A stretch of 64,000 nt of DNA from Zygnema circumcarinatum (GCA_037447605.1 CM074808.1:3336667-3400666), one strand, 5' to 3'; counted from the stretch's first letter, positions 12,146 through 24,650 are shown. The notes: generated by a model not told the origin, from the letters alone. Program-made: numbers and translations.

Positions 12146-15100
12146 TCACACGCTTCTTGCTATGCTTTCGCAGACACTGTCTGCAGTAAAGTCGTCGTCC
12201 TCTGAACTCAGTTCCGAAGGGGCCAAGGAAGGGAGCTGGTGAGGGGAGGGAGAGTTCAGCCGCAATTCAAGGCGAAGTGCAACTTCCAAATCGCGAACAA
12301 CTTCATTCATCCCCGGCCTTAGCCCCCCGGGCTCCTGGAAGGAAACCCAACCCCCCCCCTTCCCAAAAAGTATATGAAAGGTGAACATAAAATTGAAGTA
12401 TCCGATTCTTTTCATCGTCCCGAGTGCACAGAATGACAAGAAGAGAGGAAAAAACAGAGTGTCTGTTCACATCTCTGCGAAAGCCTTTACCTGCAAACAA
12501 CGCAGAACGAGTTCTCCCACAAGCTCCATGGAGGCATCTTCATATGCTCCCAGAGATTTGTCCACAATAACATCCATTACTTGTTCTTGCAAGTACGGCC
12601 GAGCCCACTCTACAAGGTTAATCTGCCAAACAACAACAGAACAAGGACATTCAGTCTCGAAATACACATTGGCAAGGAGAAATCTCCCACAAGGCAACAG
12701 CAAAATTTCCAAAATTGGCCCCGAAGTACATCTTGTTTCTCCGCACCTGGTTGCTCTCATATGGCAGTTCCAAGTCGATGACTTTTCGCCCTGCAATGAG
12801 CTCCAACAGCACTACTCCAAAGCTATATACATCACTCTTCTCTGTCAGTTTCAGCCACTTGTAGTATTCGGGGTCCACATAGCCAAAGCTGCCTCTCACA
12901 GCTGTGCTCACATGCGTCTCTCCTTCGAGAGGCCCATTCCGACTCAACCCAAAGTCACCCACTTTAGCATTTAAGTCCTCATCCAACAGTATGTTGGTCG
13001 ATTTCACATCCCTGCAGCGGCAACCACAACATTACTCCCCTGCATCATCGATATCTCCCACTCGCAGCAGAGAATCCTCCACAAAACCCTCTGATTTTCC
13101 CTACCTTTCTCTTTTGCCCTCCAACATCGTCAACATGAGTGTGAGCATTCCCTACCTTTTTCTTTTGCCCTCCAACATCGTCAACATGAGTGTGAGCATT
13201 CCCTACCCTTTTCTTTTGCCCTCCAACATCGTCAACATGAATGTGAGCATTCCCTACCTGTGTATGAGAGGAGGGTTCAAGCCGTGATGGAGATAGTCGA
13301 TTCCCCTTGCTGCCCCAATGGCTATCTCCAGCCGCTTCTGCCAGTTTAGAGGCACAGCATAGGGCCTGCTACTGGTCGGAATGTGGTCCCGAAGGGTGCC
13401 ACGTGGCATAAACTGGTAGACGAGGATCATCTCGCTGCCCTCTTGGCAGTATCCCATGAGACTCACAAGGTGGCGGTGCCGCACTTTCGAGAGAATTTCC
13501 AACTCCACAAAGAACTGCGCGAAGCCCTGCCCAGAGCCCGCCACGTGGCGCTTCACCGCCACGAGAGTGCCGTCTTTCAGCTCTCCTCTGCAAACGCGAA
13601 AGAGAGGGCAGCCATGTGAGGGAAGAGGGAGGAGGGGGGAAGAGGGGGATGCGGGAGGGGAGAAGGGGAGGGGNNNNNNNNNNAGAGGGGGGGGTTGGGA
13701 AGGGGGGACGGGGGGACGGGGGAGTGGGGAACGGGGAGGAAGTGGGAGAGAAGGAGGGGGGGGGGAAGGGGGGAGAGGGAGGGAGTGGGTGGGTGGGATG
13801 CATCAGGAAAAGCGGAAAAGAGATCAGGGAATCATAATCCCCTTCCCTATACCTTTCCCGAAAGAAACGGGCGGGAAATTAAGGCTGAACTCACCTATAA
13901 ACTTTCCCGAAGCCGCCCGAGCCAAGAATGTTTCTCTGAGAAAAACCATCGGTAGCGACGTACATCTCCGCCAGTGTGAAAATTCGGCCGGCCGACAGAC
14001 CCACTGCCACCACCTGCCAAGCAAAGCGAAATGGAGCCAAGACAAGGAAAGCCAAGTCAAGTCAAATGAAGTCGACTAAACGGTGCTAATGAGCAGCATG
14101 AGTTTGCTGGCTACCCATTGTACACACTGACAGTGGAATAGGAGTGCTGTTCTTCTGATGCTTGCAGCAAACAAGCAGTCCCAAATTCAAATCCTTTAAC
14201 AGTCACAAGAGGGCATCAACTCAAAAATGTAGGGCCCACCTGCTTCCGACGGCTTGGAGTCATCCAGGACATCTCCCACAGATTGCGACGCTGAACGGCG
14301 CTCATCATCTGTAAACAAGCATTGATCCTGTCAGACGGTCCCTCTCCCCCTCCCTCTCCTCCTTTCCCTCCTTTCCCACCTCTCCCTCCTCTCCCTAGCC
14401 CTCCTCCCTCCCCCTCACCCTCCCCCCTCTCCCTCCCCCTCTCCCTCCCCCTCCTTCCAGCATCCCACCAGTGGGAGCACCACCTCTTCGCCACCAAAAA
14501 GCCACCATCAATTACCAGTTCCCAGTTCTCTTATACCAGTTTTTACTTACCAGTTCACCAGTTCACAACCTCCGCTCTGTGAGGCTGTAACGGACGTGCC
14601 CTCACCTTGTAAGGCGCTGAAAATTCGACCTTGTCGCCAAAGTCATTATTGACTTTTTGCTGCCGACGGCGAATCCCCAAAAGGTATCCGCTAAGGATGG
14701 CACAAATGAGCAGAAGAACTGCTCCAGCTGAGCCTAGACCTATCAATACGGTTTCGGATTGGCTTGATGATGATGATTTTGGGCTTGGGGGAGGTGAGGA
14801 AGTGCAGAGTGGGAGATCTGCTCGCACTGGGGAATCGGTCGGAGCACAGAGACCGGCATTTCCCGGCATGTATCTCGCAACTGAGAGTGGGTTGGCAACA
14901 CTGGAGAGGGAAGTGAGGGTGAGGAGGTTGAAAGGAACAGGACCTGTGGAAGAAAGAAGAGAACAGAGAGACGGAAAGGCAGATTTAAATAAGCTGATAT
15001 TGTGCTCAGGATGGTGTACTGTATAAGTGTAGCTTGTGTAGTTTTGCATCTATAATTGCGGAGGTGCTTGAAAGCGTCATGTACTTGGTGTCGTAATTTT

Positions 15101-18100
15101 CACATTTTGTTCACTTGGACTCCTTAACAGTAGTACAATATCTAAGGTGATGTTTGAGTACGATAGTTACGGACTGATTTCAATGTTTGGAACAACGTTT
15201 ACGAGAAAGGAGGGAGTCCATGAACGGCGTTCAACAAAAGCAGAAGGCAGTCAAAAAGAAGATTTTGTCAAACGACCACGATACGTCTGCAAAACCTTCA
15301 TGCAAGAGTTTCCTCTCCTGAAAGATCGAACGGAAAAGGTGAAATACCCAAGTACATGGGGCCCAAAGACGCGGAAGACGGTTTTGTTAAAATTTTGGCA
15401 CATTTAGGGTTGTAGAATCCAATGAACCCTTACCTGTCAAGTGGTTGTTGTCCAACGTTATCTCGTGCAGGTTGGTAAGCCATCCCATCTCCTCCGGAAT
15501 CGATCCATCAAGAGAGTTATTGTGTAGTCGAAGGCTGTATAACTTCCTTAGGCTGCCCAACTCTAGCGGTAGACTACCTGTGAGAGCATTCCCATATAGC
15601 CACAAACTCTCCAGGGATGCAAGAGACCCCAATTTTGGTTCTATAATTCCCGTCAGACCCATCATGGGCAAAATGATAGTCTTGACTTCCCCTTCGTCGC
15701 CGCAACCAATTCCTCTCCATACTACGGAACTGTTACATGGAGTACCGCTGCTTATGTTCCAGCTTGAAAGGACTGCAGGGTTGCCCAAGGCTTGCTTGAA
15801 AGATAGCAGAATTTCCGAATCGGAGGCATTAAACGAGCGGGATGATCTGTTGGTAGAGGCAGACAACAAAGGGTCGTCCGTTTTCGCCTGCATGTGGACC
15901 ATCTTTAAGACTTCCAGAGCTGCCAGAGAAGCTCCGTAAGTTCCCGGGTCATGGAGTGACGGAATCAGTTCAACATGTAACTGCATCTGTTCCGTTCCTT
16001 CGAACGTGAAGTCCTGTGTGTCGGATAGGAACTGACCCTCAGCTTCAGCCGTAACGTTATATGCCCATAGAACAGGGTTGTTGTTTGCAAGTACGTCGAT
16101 GGAGCCTGCTTGGCCCTTGCCTTCAGTACTTCCTTCAGCATCGGTTATATATGCGAAGTGTAGTCTGACATAGTACTGCGACGAACAATGCAAAAGTGCA
16201 GAGATAAGTCAAATCATCGCACCAAGTATAGAGATAGTGTTAGAGGGAGGGGAGAGAGGGATGTGAAACTGAAGCTAAGGAGAAACTCTTACTTCTGACT
16301 CTGAGCATCGCACCAAGTATAGAGATAGTGTTAGAGGGAGGGGCGAGAGGGATGTGAAACTGAAGCTAAGGAGAAACTCTTACTTCTGACTCTGAGCATC
16401 GCACCAAGTATAGAGATAGTGTTAGAGGGAGGGGAGAGAGGGAGGGGAGAGAGGGAGGGGAGAGTGAAGCTAAGGAGAAACTCTTACTTCTGACTCTGCC
16501 TCGATGCTGATGGTGTAAGTTAGACCTTTCTCAACGCTTGGGGGAGTTCCTCGTTGGTGCTGATAAACGTTTCCGGGGACCCATGATGCAGTTTCATCAA
16601 GGGATAAGACTGAGTGGTTTGCTTGAAGAACGAAGGAAGGTTCGCTGAAATTGACATCATTTCTCCAATTCCTACCGAGTTGGTCGAGCTGAAAGGTTTT
16701 CGCTCCGCAGTTGATCCGAGCAACAGTGAGAAGACTCGTGTTTGCAGCAATGGAGGCTCCATAGAGCCCATACAGATCATTGGGAGTACTTCCAATTTCG
16801 ACTACTTCGATTGCGTTCACATATGCATATTTCCTATCTGGAATGAAGGCTAGTTCCAACTCGTTGCGGGAAAGACGAGGCAAGAAAAATTCCTGCATCA
16901 CTGGAAACAAGCAACGCCCGCATAGAACTATTCAACTATTAGAACTATTTTATTTTTATTTTATTTTGTGCCTCTTTTCTCGTCAAATTGTGGGAGCTTC
17001 AGTGAAGTGTTTGCAAAAGCAAAGGAAGGCATTTGAAATCTCCGGTTATGCTGCTTCTCTTTACCTGAATCATTTTCAGGCGCGCTGTAGCTAGTCAACA
17101 GAGTCAAGTTATTTACAGTCACAGAAAATGATGCGTTCGCAATTTCACGCACGGACTCTTCCCATGTTGCTCGCATGAAGTACAGTCGCAGAATGTAGCG
17201 TCTTGTGCCATTTATAGAAAATGAATAGCCGGAAAAAGTGGAAGACTTCCCAGATGACAGATGTGTCCCATCAAATACTCTTGCAGATTGGTATATTTGT
17301 GAAACTGGAGGGCAAATATGTTGCAAAAAGTCAGCGTTTAGGTAGCAAAAACAGCCAACCTGACTTCATCACATTGTTGGTCACCTTGATTCATATACTG
17401 TCCATTTATGCAAAAGACTTTCTCACATTGTCCTTGCAATGTCAATGTCTCTGAACATAAAAACAACAAACAGGGTGCCAAACCCTAACTGATAAATTTG
17501 ACTCCTGACGGACTGTCCTCGCCCGCTATTAGATGAACCTGAGAATGTCCAGCCGCTCCGAAAACTGTTGAGTGTACGGAAGTGGATGCAAGAACTTGCA
17601 ATCCAGAAGTTAATAGAAACTAAGGAAGATAACTCACCCTTCAAAGTCCTATTTGAGGAAGAAGAGAATCCTGCAATGTACAAAAGCCAGACCTTAAGTC
17701 AGCTAGAAGCTTGCAGAGTCTACCTTAATGAATGACAAGACATCCTCTAAACGTTAGCTTTGACTCACATATATACACCGCGCCCAAAAGCAACAAATAA
17801 AACATAACACTACCAAAACGTCGTCCTAATGCGAGTAGCACGAGCACAAAAGTTCCTCCTGACAAATGTTGACAACCGCACTGACTAGGTTTTCTGAACA
17901 CACGTCCGCCGCCAGAGACAGGACGCGGAATATTCAAGGACCTATGCAGAAATAAAAATCATAAAATCTCTACAAACCCTAGCCCTGCACCGCATCTTAC
18001 CTCCTCGACCAAACCGCGAAGGCTTGGAATCGCGATCGCTCTCCCAATCCCTGTGGGCTGAGTCCGTCCAATGCTCCCCACCGCAATTAACTCTATACGC

Positions 18101-18319
18101 CAATGTGGCGCCTGCCTTTGAAGGACTGGAGGATGCCAGCACGCGCCCCCCTGCAACTTCCCGGACGCTGTAACACTCCAACAGCAGGCCCACGAGGAAA
18201 AACCGCCATAGGAGCAACGGGGACTCGCCCTCTTTCCTCCAAGATCTCCTCCTCCTCTCCAACACCATATCCATGTCTTCCGCTCCTCCACTAGGCGCAG
18301 ACGACGCCTGTTCCGCCAT
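12146..18319 (-). CDS. Malectin-like/LRR receptor-like kinase
   Basis: Plasma-membrane receptor kinase, complete in 11 in-phase exons: 18319-18001, 17304-17065, 16900-16488, 16175-15434, 14943-14606, 14308-14240, 14013-13895, 13587-13258, 13011-12747, 12622-12491, 12334-12146 (1,051 residues). Order: short N-terminus, hydrophobic signal segment ([14 protein letters not shown]), malectin-like region beginning YRVNCGG with IYQSARVF and YYVRLHF, about three or four LRRs ([22 protein letters not shown]), Pro/Ser linker, TM helix near [17 protein letters not shown], juxtamembrane part, and kinase. Kinase signatures are [44 protein letters not shown] and [14 protein letters not shown], so it is an RD kinase with all catalytic residues. 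The kinase text is closest to CrRLK1L (FERONIA-type) kinases, whereas malectin plus LRR is the LRR-I-type layout. Ligand unknown. The start at 18319 is the first plausible ATG before the signal segment. Confidence 0.93.
13099..13257. repeat. 51-bp tandem repeat in receptor-kinase intron 8
   Basis: Three head-to-tail units of 51 bp; CCCTACC recurs at 13099, 13150, 13201 and 13252. On the gene strand each unit begins GGTAGGGAATG, the same sequence as the exon 8 donor at 13257, so the intron carries additional copies of its own 5' splice site. Confidence 0.93.
13674..13683. other. Assembly gap of 10 N
   Basis: Ten N in a G-rich low-complexity part of receptor-kinase intron 7; probably a placeholder gap in an unassembled simple repeat. 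It does not touch coding sequence. Confidence 0.98.
16213..16487. repeat. 91-bp tandem repeat in receptor-kinase intron 3
   Basis: About three units; CATCGCACCAAG recurs at 16215, 16306 and 16397 (91-bp spacing). Each unit includes a copy of the exon 3/intron 3 boundary (gene strand GAGTCAGAAGTAAGAG), so three near-identical GTAAGAG donors lie in series. The unit nearest exon 3 is altered by extra GGGGAGAGAG copies. Confidence 0.92.
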
Positions 18320-19594
18320 CAGCCTCTCTCTGCCGCGCAAAAGAGGTTCTGTTGGAGGAGCAAAATGCCGCCTCCTTGCTGGGAGCCTCCAGGACTCATG
18401 GAGAAGCGTGCCTGGACACGGTCCAGTTGAACTGAACGCCTTCCTGCATGGAAACCCTAGCCATGGCGCCCTCCCCTCCTGCTCCCCCGGAGGCCTCCTC
18501 GTCGACCACCGCCACCGACGGCTCGCCACGTGTCGTCGGGGACGGCAACAAGCAGTTCGTACAGTGAGTTGTCGGTAAGTCGGTGGTAAGACGTCATATA
18601 ATGTACCAGTTCGTACATGCTGATGGTATACTCGTACGATTGGTTGTACTTCTGTGCAGTTCCACTCGTCGTGGGTTTCGGAATTGGGCCACCGACATGG
18701 AAATTCGTCGCGATTCAAATTACCGTACGGTACGAACTTCAAAAAGACACGACCGTACAGGCCAGAGTTCGGAGCTTTCGAGGAAGCGAGACAAGCGAGC
18801 CTGTCGACAAAGCCTCTCTCGGACAACGACACGAATAAAGTACCGTACGGTCAATAGTGGACTGTGCGCCGAAGCGCCAAATCCGGCCGTCGAGTTATGG
18901 TACCGTACGATGATGCCCAGGCCTCGACAAATATGGGATTCTGGTCTAAAATAAGGGAGTATCCCCTAAATCCCGCGTTCCTCTAAAATAGTTTTGAAAA
19001 CACCCCGTAAATAAGTCATGTACGGACGATTTACAGTACAGTACATATGTACGGGTATGTACGGGTAACGCTTTTTTTAGCGGGTCCGTTCATGGTCGTT
19101 TTCAGTAATTTGAAGCAGAGTTAAGGGCATTTTTATTTCATTTTCAATTTTAGTTCCTATTTCAGTTTTTGTTTTTGTGGCTAAAACTCAAACCTTTGGA
19201 GGTTCTGATTTGGAATTAAGTTTTAGTGAAGAGGTTTCTAGACTATGATGGGTTCCAATAAGGTGCTATTTGGAGTAATTCTTGATGGATGGAAATAGAG
19301 ATGGAGAGCTTTGGATGGAGCTTTACAACTTTTTATCGACAACGCATTTCCGTCGCCTTACAGCGGTGTCTTGCTTCCACGATCCTTCGACGTGCCGCAG
19401 TTGTTGGGACCCGTCCCGGTGGTCTTCCGCCCCTTCCCGCGCGTACTGCGCCCCACATTGGCGACCTTCGCGGCTGCTTCTAGTGCCGTGTTGTTGCGCC
19501 TAGAAGTTGATTTCCGTTTCCAAGCTTTCTCTCTGTCCCTCTGTCCGTTGTGACCGCTTCTTTTGGTTCCTTATGTCGATTTTCTCCTTGTACA

Positions 19595-19624
19595 TTTGAT
19601 GGCCTTGCCATCGTGAGTTCAATC
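19595..19624 (+). repeat. Dispersed hairpin repeat, copy 1
   Basis: TTTGATGGCC-TT-GCCATC core followed by GTGAGTTCAAT. The preceding 45 bases share words with copies near 31257 and 39161 (GCGACC/GTGACCG, GTTCC, TCCTTGTACA). Confidence 0.65.
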
Positions 19625-19830
19625 AAACATCTTTTCTCTTTCTCTTTGGATGGGGTCTGCAAAGATTTGATGCAATTGGGTCTTAGAATGAGTAAGTAAA
19701 TATATACGCTGTGATTTCCAAATGCAGAAGTGTTCTGATTCATTGGTAAAGAACCCAATCAATAATACTCGAAGAGTTTGCGCCAATTTCTAAAGCCGTG
19801 TTGTTAAGCCAACAAGTAGAGTTCATGTAC

Positions 19831-19867
19831 AGATGGCGACATCGCCATCGTGAGTGCAATGCCAATT
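19831..19867 (+). repeat. Dispersed hairpin repeat, copy 2
   Basis: AGATGGCGACATCGCCATCG forms a perfect GATGGCGA/TCGCCATC stem and is followed by TGAGTGCAATGCCAATTC, as in the other copies. Confidence 0.65.
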
Positions 19868-20841
19868 CATTTTACGCTTTATTAACCAAAAAAAGGGCTT
19901 TTTAGGGCTGTTAAGGTATTTAAAGTTAAACCCTTAAGATAATCTCTTTAAGTGTCCCCTAAAAAATCTATTTACGACGTTTAAGGGATATCCCTCGTCT
20001 GAGGCGGCCTGGAGATGCGGGACTCGAATGCCGTACGGTACGGTACCCAAATTCAAATGAAACCTGGCCCGCCAATCAGCTGTCATGTCACATTATTTTG
20101 AGCAGGGCTGGGTGTCTATGTCATCAGTTGGCTGCACAGTTACGATATTCCTCATTTCACTGAACTGCTTACAGACCGGGCTGACTGAGAACACCACATG
20201 GAACAGCCAGCCAGCCAGGGAGCGTACCTCTGTGTACCTTTGTCATCTACTGAAGGGCATTCGATCTTGTGAGCCCTAGAGGCGTAAGTCCTACGAATGG
20301 TTGCCATTTCATACATTGCAATCGGAAACACCACACCTGTAGACACCTAGTAGAAGTTTGTTGAGATTTTCAGAAGAACCAACAGTAATGTGAGATTCGT
20401 GTTCAATTTCACCAATAAGCTTGCAATTCTAGAGGCTTAAAAAATCCTTAATTCAATCTGTCGACATCCTGAACCCTCGGAATTCTGAAACCTTTTGAAT
20501 CAGAAAGCCCTAACATTCAAAGCCCAAACCCTAAACGCAAACAGTCTCTGGTTCAGTATGCGACAGACCGTACACCACCTCGATTCATTCAGATCGTACT
20601 GTCTCGTATCGGGAAGGAGGGGAGCCAGAGTTACCGCTAACTTCACAACCATCTGCGTATCCAGGCTGCGAAGGTTTTGTGAAAAGGGCAGGTTCACAAC
20701 GGTAGATTGTTATAGCAAGGTGTTCTAGCAAAAAAGGTGAAATGTTCGCTCCCCCCATGTCCCACTATGCGCACGTACTACCGTGTAAGCTCCTCGCCAC
20801 CCTCACCCCGTAACTCAGATTGCATACGGGTAAGGGCACAA

Positions 20842-20950
20842 CGACCAACGTCAGAGGCGGAGCTTCACTAGATTTTGATGATGAACCCGCATCAAAGACC
20901 ACGAAGACAAAATTCAAGATGGACGATAAGCTGTGCGCATCCATTGTTGC
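20842..20950 (+). pseudogene. Remnant of exon 2 of the 39.9-45.7 kb gene
   Basis: Reads in frame like exon 2 at 45452-45317 (RGGASLDFDDEPAS..KFKMDDKL) but lacks the first 27 or so bases, which encode DDDFLKGW. It has no exon 1 upstream; that exon lies 3.8 kb downstream, beyond pherophorin A. Most likely non-functional. Confidence 0.8.
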
Positions 20951-22000
20951 GTAAATCATTCATCGCTCGCAGTCTTAACTTGTCGTTTTCTGGTTCACCA
21001 AAATAGATTTCATTTGTCTTCATTGTTCATGAGCACAGGATTCAGGCTGAAGATCGTTCCCATTCTGCATTCACTTTCCTGGAAAGAAATCAAAACGAAC
21101 TTGGGTGCACATTAGCCATGGCTAGGAATTCTATCCGGTTTTGGTGACTGCCTTTGGTTGGAGGGCTTTAGTAGTAAACCCTTCGGAGATCATCAACAAG
21201 GATAGCCATCGATTGTTAGATTTTGTCTTGGTCTGACAAGGCCATTCTTGCAATTGCCTCGTTTCTTCATGTTGTTTGTTGTTTTTTCCCGCGGTGCCGT
21301 GTCGCCGCGAGCCGGCCGCTGTCGCTGACGCCCTCGGCCGGCAGCGGCCGCTGTTGACCGCGGCAGGCCCCGCCGGCCAGTGCCCGCCGCCAAGCGGCGC
21401 CTTCAGACCGTGCTTCTCCACATTTCCTATTTTTCATTTTTCCTTTCACGACCGCCGAGGAGAAAGAGCGAGACGACGCGAGACGACGCGAGAAGAGACG
21501 AGACAAGGACGATTTGGCATCCATTTTTGGCATCGCGCGGCGAGAGCGGCCACATGCCGACAACGACAAAATGTGGAACCCACCCCACCGACCTATGCAT
21601 AGCCCTTGCGCGATCCGTTCCTGCCGCGCGGCTCCAGATTCCCCTATGCGACAAGATTGACCTTGCCAGGCGGCCCAAGACACGTGGCCGTACGACCCAG
21701 GAGGACTGCCCCCCTTCGCCGCGCCTTCCTGCCGGCCCGGCGCCGCTTGCACCGTACGGCACCGCCAGTCAACGACGTCAACGATGGTCGCCTCCGTACG
21801 GCGCCACGAGTCAACGCGGTCTCCCCCGCGGCCTCGCGGAAGGCGGCGGCGGCGGCGGCACACGGCGCGGAGGGGAGCAGCGCGCGCATACAAAGGAGGC
21901 GGCGGCCGCAGACGCAGACAGACAGGCAGCGCGCCCTCCCCCTCCGCCTCCTCCTGCACGCCTCGCCTCTCCTCTCCAAGCAGGCACGCGCGCGGAGGCG

Positions 22001-23435
22001 ATGGGGACCTCGAGGGGGAACGTCCTCTTCAATGTGCTCGTGGTGGCCTTGTCCCTTGCTGCTGGCCACGTGGCGGATGGCCGCCAATTGAGGAACCTCT
22101 TGGCTTCCTTCACGCCGACCTTCACAGAGTGTCCGAGCAGCCCCGTGGAGTACTGCGACTTCTTCTTCGATGGCTACGAGACTTCGATTCCTGTTATTAG
22201 GTAGGCGGCCGGCCCATGGCAGCGGAAAGGAGCCAGGCAGCCAGGGTTTAGCCAATCAAGCTCAAAATAAAAATATCATACTTGTATGGTTTATATTCTT
22301 CATCCTGATGGTGGGAATGAGCTGTTCCATGCAGCCTGGATGGGCAACCCGACACGGCGGTCGGCCCCGCCGTGATGGACTCCAAAAACGGAGAGAGCGT
22401 TGAGGTGGACAGTTCCGGCAACGCCGCCTTCCTCTGCACGGGGAGGGCAGGGACGAGTGCGGGGAACCAGTTCTATGTAAACGAAGAGAAGGCGCACCTC
22501 AAATTCCGCACTTTCAACACGGTGAGCATGAAGCGCCACCCTGCAATATTGCTGACGTGATGCCAGTGGTATTGTGTTTTAATACGTTGGGCTTTCTAAG
22601 AGGGATTTGGTGAAGATTCTGACATGCGACATGACCTCGTCATTGGCACATGCAGCCATCAAAGGCCCACTTTGAGAATGCGTGCATGGTGATCCCCCTT
22701 ACGACTCTACGAGTCACAGTCGACGGCGCTCCCATCAACCTCAATTGGGGGGACAACAATCAGCAACAGTACCCTGACTCTCGTCGCTGCCTCGTGTTCA
22801 CTACCGGCCCTCAAGGCGTCACTGGTGCCGCCTGCAACTTGACAGATCCATCGCCCCCTCCCTCGCCCCCTCCCTCACCTCCTCCCTCGCCTCCTCCCTC
22901 GCCCCCTCCTTCTCCTCCTCCGTCACCCCCTCCCTCTCCTCCTCCTTTCCCTCCTCCCTCTCCCCCTCCTCCACCTTCCCCTCCACCCCCTCCCCCCCCC
23001 TGCATGACCTCGTGCCCAACCACTCCGCTGGAGATTTGCGACTTCTACTTTGAAGGCTTTGCCACGGAAGTACCTACGTTCAGCCTTTCCACTCCCAACC
23101 AGAGCCGTCTGAGCCCCGGCCTCCGCACAAACAAGACGGGGTCAGAGGTCGCGGTGGAGGTGGACAGGTCGGGGTCGGCCCTCTTCAGAGAGTGTCCTGC
23201 GCCGAGCACGGGGGCGGGGGAGCAGTTCTTCCTCAGCGGCGAAGACGCGGTCCTGCACGCGCGCACGTTCCAGGCCGCGCCCGGTCTGCCCTTCTTCCTC
23301 GCCCGCTGCGTCGCGCTGCCCATCGCGGCGTTCAGAATCCCATATGGAGCCGGCGGCGCATACAATGTGCCGCCGGATGCCGAGCAGCTCTTCGAGCCGG
23401 CGCGGCAGTGCGTCGTGTTCAGAACCACGGCGTAG
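22001..23435 (+). CDS. Pherophorin-domain hydroxyproline-rich glycoprotein, copy A
   Basis: Predicted secreted extracellular-matrix or wall protein. Exons 22001-22200, 22335-22521 and 22656-23435 join in phase to 388 residues. An N-terminal signal peptide (VLFNVLVVALSLAAGHVADG) is followed by a first pherophorin domain (CPSSPVEYCDFFFDGYETS, AFLCTGRAG, FRTFNT, RRCLVFTTG), a spacer of SPPP/PPP repeats (about 22850-23005) and a second pherophorin domain (CPTTPLEICDFYFEGF, FFLSGEDAVLHARTF, CVVFRTTA at the C-terminus). Two such domains around a polyproline II rod is the classic layout; Pro residues would be hydroxylated and arabinosylated. CCGTACGG-like motifs lie 200-310 bp upstream, as in copy B. 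The frame is fully open, so the copy is probably functional. Confidence 0.93.
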
Positions 23436-24650
23436 GGGGCGGAGCCGCGGGCTGGCGGGGGGGCTGGCTCGGATGCGATTCTGGGGGGTCCTGCCTTTTG
23501 CTGCTTTGTACATAGTACGTAGGAGCGGGCTGTAAGGTGTTGGTTTTGTAATTTTGCATTTGGTTTAAGGGCGCGGGTGAATTGTACATGTTCGTCTGGA
23601 TGGTTCTCCACCAGCTTCATTGATTCAACTTTGATTTGAAAAAAGAAAAATGAAAAATGATAATGATCTGGTTGGGCGACAACGTCAACTTCAAATGAGG
23701 CTTGCGGTGCAGTGGGGTTCATACGCAGAGTTTATTTCTGACATTGTGTCCTTGCAATCGAGGCATTTGTGTCCTTGGCGTAATTTGCGGAGCGCTTGTG
23801 AGAACACGTAGCAGCTGAAATCGTCCCAACAAAAACCACGAAAAGAGAGAAAAGATAAAAGGTGATAGAGTGACGAATGGTGTAACGAATAAGCAGCTTC
23901 AAGTTCCTTGTGATACAAACCTGTTTTGCTGGAGCTGTTCCTTTCAGATGCTTGGTTGAGGGTTGTTCTTCGCCTCTCATAGAGGGGATGTGCTTGCAAA
24001 ATGTACCATACATGGAGGTACAATAGCAGCTGGCTATGAACCAAGTATGAAGTCAACAAATCCTGCTAGCCTTATATTCCAGAGCTGGATCCGCTTGTCC
24101 CGCCGTGCCCATGGGACTTCCTTTGAGCGTTGTTGTGAAGGGCGCACAAAATTTCAAGTTTACTTCGCGACTCGGTCAACGTTCATAGGATGGTCGACTA
24201 ACACGGCGCATGGTGACCAAGATTGTGATGTGGATCCGATGAATGAATTGGATGCCAACAAATGTTCTTATTTTTTTTTTTTTTTTCTTAAAAAACATTG
24301 AACCATTCGTTCAGTCGCACTCCATGGCCCTTTTGTGAAAATAGAAATAAACATTTTGAAATGAGCTTGAAGCTCCGGGGAGATGTAAGAATTCGCCGCG
24401 AAGGCCGTCGGGTACAAACGGGGTTTTGGCGCACCGTCCTCGTCCAAGACCTCCGTTTCAGAGACCGGTGCGGGGCCAGCGCTTGCAGCCGCTTACTGCT
24501 TGCAGGAGGAAGGGAATCCATGAGGGAGGCATGCTGAGCGTTTGCTGACGCAAGGCGAGGATGATTATGCATTTGCAGGAGGGAAACTGATCGTATTGAC
24601 CTACTGTGGTTGGTGCCGATTTGACATCGTCAGTATTTCTGTCAGCAAAC
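23436..24650. other. 3' flank of pherophorin A, duplicated
   Basis: No gene seen. It is the 3' UTR and intergenic DNA shared with 45749-47023 in inverted orientation, up to the remnant of the neighbouring gene. Confidence 0.6.

Larger units (their letters stand above)
18320..20841. other. Repeat-rich spacer upstream of receptor kinase
   Basis: No gene recognised. CCGTACGG-type palindromes cluster at 18720-18910 and 20030-20045. Two copies of a small dispersed hairpin repeat lie at 19595 and 19831. The rest is AT-rich with short open frames that show no domain. Confidence 0.5.

Noticed and set aside
13099-16487. Tandem repeats considered as CRISPR or satellite arrays
   Set aside because: Direct head-to-tail units without spacers, located in introns of a eukaryotic gene.
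18320-18832. Open frame extending upstream of the receptor-kinase start
   Set aside because: The ATG at 18319 directly precedes the signal segment; the upstream extension lacks receptor features and includes likely UTR.
18940-20050. Possible terminal inverted repeats of a DNA transposon (CCGTACGG..GGGATA ends)
   Set aside because: Only short words match and no coding region or target-site duplication could be shown.
22811-23023. Gly/Glu-rich minus-strand frames opposite the SPPP spacer (also 47436-47666, plus)
   Set aside because: Antisense shadows of proline-codon repeats; no start context, splicing or domain.
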